A stretch of 64,000 bases of DNA from Ruegeria sp. THAF33 (GTDB taxonomy: Bacteria; Pseudomonadota; Alphaproteobacteria; Rhodobacterales; Rhodobacteraceae). The stretch spans positions 434,001 through 498,000 of the forward strand of contig NZ_CP045385.1 in NCBI RefSeq assembly GCF_009363615.1, written 5' to 3'. Below are positions 63,666 through 64,000 of this stretch, piece by piece (the first letter of the stretch is position 1; each line of letters starts with the position of its first letter). Both the position numbers and the translations under genes were made by a program. The notes beneath the pieces are model-generated. The model saw only the letters and a program-made list of their open reading frames with translations, did not search any database and had not been told where the DNA came from.

Positions 63666-64000
63666 ATGCGACATATCACGGACCCGATTGACCGCCGCCT
63701 GCTGGACGAATTTCAGCGCGACTTCCCGATCACCGAGAGACCGTTCCAGATGCTGGGCAACGCACTCGGGCTGGACGAAGCCGAAGTCATTCATCGCTTG
63801 TCCCGGATGCGCGCCACAGGCCGTATTACACGGGTTGGCGCCACCATCACGCCCGGCGCGGTGACGGCCAGCACCCTGGCTGCCGTGGCGGCTCCGGAAG
63901 ATCGGTTGGAGGAGGTCGCCGCCCTGATCGATGCCGAACCCGGGGTGAACCACAATTATCAACGCGAAGACGCTTGGAACCTGTGGTTTGTCGCGACCGG
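63666..64000 (+). CDS. nirD: NirD-type siroheme decarboxylase subunit, N-terminal part
   Basis: The first 111 codons of an Lrp/AsnC-like siroheme decarboxylase subunit; the gene continues past the right edge. The start MRHITDPIDRRLLDEFQRDF, three bases after nirF, is typical of NirD/NirL/NirG/NirH. The winged-helix part includes EVIHRLSRMRATGRITRVGA, and the chain then enters the C-terminal ferredoxin-like domain (HNYQREDAWNLWFVATG). It decarboxylates siroheme to didecarboxysiroheme, the heme d1 precursor. It may be a NirDL fusion, which the window cannot show. Confidence 0.87.
   Translation, partial: MRHITDPIDRRLLDEFQRDFPITERPFQMLGNALGLDEAEVIHRLSRMRATGRITRVGATITPGAVTASTLAAVAAPEDRLEEVAALIDAEPGVNHNYQREDAWNLWFVAT

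Overview
The window looks like a chromosome or large-replicon segment of a marine Roseobacter-group alphaproteobacterium (Rhodobacteraceae). The basis is the high GC content, the short alpha-type 5-aminolevulinate synthase, the density of TRAP transporters, the four-subunit sarcosine oxidase, the form II CODH-like coxSLM operon and the nirS/norCBQDEF denitrification island. I cannot assign genus or species from sequence alone. I found no rRNA, tRNA, CRISPR array or insertion sequence.

Layout. 1-2438: a clipped MaoC-type gene and the tex RNA-binding protein. 2602-8996: a TAXI-type TRAP uptake operon with a DadA-like oxidase and an Asp/Glu racemase-family enzyme, divergent from a LysR regulator. 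9041-13157: a FIST protein, a PAS hybrid histidine kinase and a LuxR-type response regulator, just upstream of the molybdenum hydroxylase operon coxG-coxS-coxL-coxM (13667-18067). This operon ends in a terminator that overlaps the tail of a decayed apbE gene. 18790-30880: a likely quaternary or N-methyl amine module with a BCCT transporter, a flavin/2Fe-2S reductase, a LysR regulator, a Rieske oxygenase, a GlxA/GbdR-type regulator and soxBDAG. 30916-32678: moeA with a coupled small gene and an unexplained relic. 33010-40862: two divergent transcription units with an aldehyde dehydrogenase, LysR and aspartate-dehydrogenase-like enzyme on one side, and a DapA-family enzyme, a 3-hydroxyanthranilate dioxygenase and a DctPQM TRAP transporter on the other. 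Together these suggest a catabolic pathway for an aminophenol-carboxylate type compound. 40984-46518: a redoxin, a VOC protein, a large SAM/cyclase/ATPase/TPR protein and a D-cysteine-desulfhydrase-like enzyme.

46724-64000 is a denitrification island: a Dnr/NnrR-type Crp-Fnr regulator, hemA, norCBQDEF, a Hint-domain protein, nnrS, nirS, a multiheme NirT-like fusion, a cupredoxin, then nirE-nirC-nirF-nirD, the last running off the right edge. hemA, norC, nnrS and nirS each have a TTGAY-N4-GTYAA-like palindrome centred 69.5-70.5 bp before the chosen ATG, so one Fnr/Dnr-type regulator probably controls them together. HemA would supply tetrapyrrole precursor, NirE/NirD and later genes would build heme d1, NirS makes NO, NorCB removes it, and the NirT fusion and cupredoxin are candidate electron carriers.

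The points most worth following up are the NirT fusion with a CX3CH motif, the 3-hydroxyanthranilate dioxygenase cluster with an atypical DapA-like aldolase, a sarcosine oxidase delta subunit that has lost its zinc cysteines, the conserved regulator-box geometry, and the apbE pseudogene beside the cox operon.
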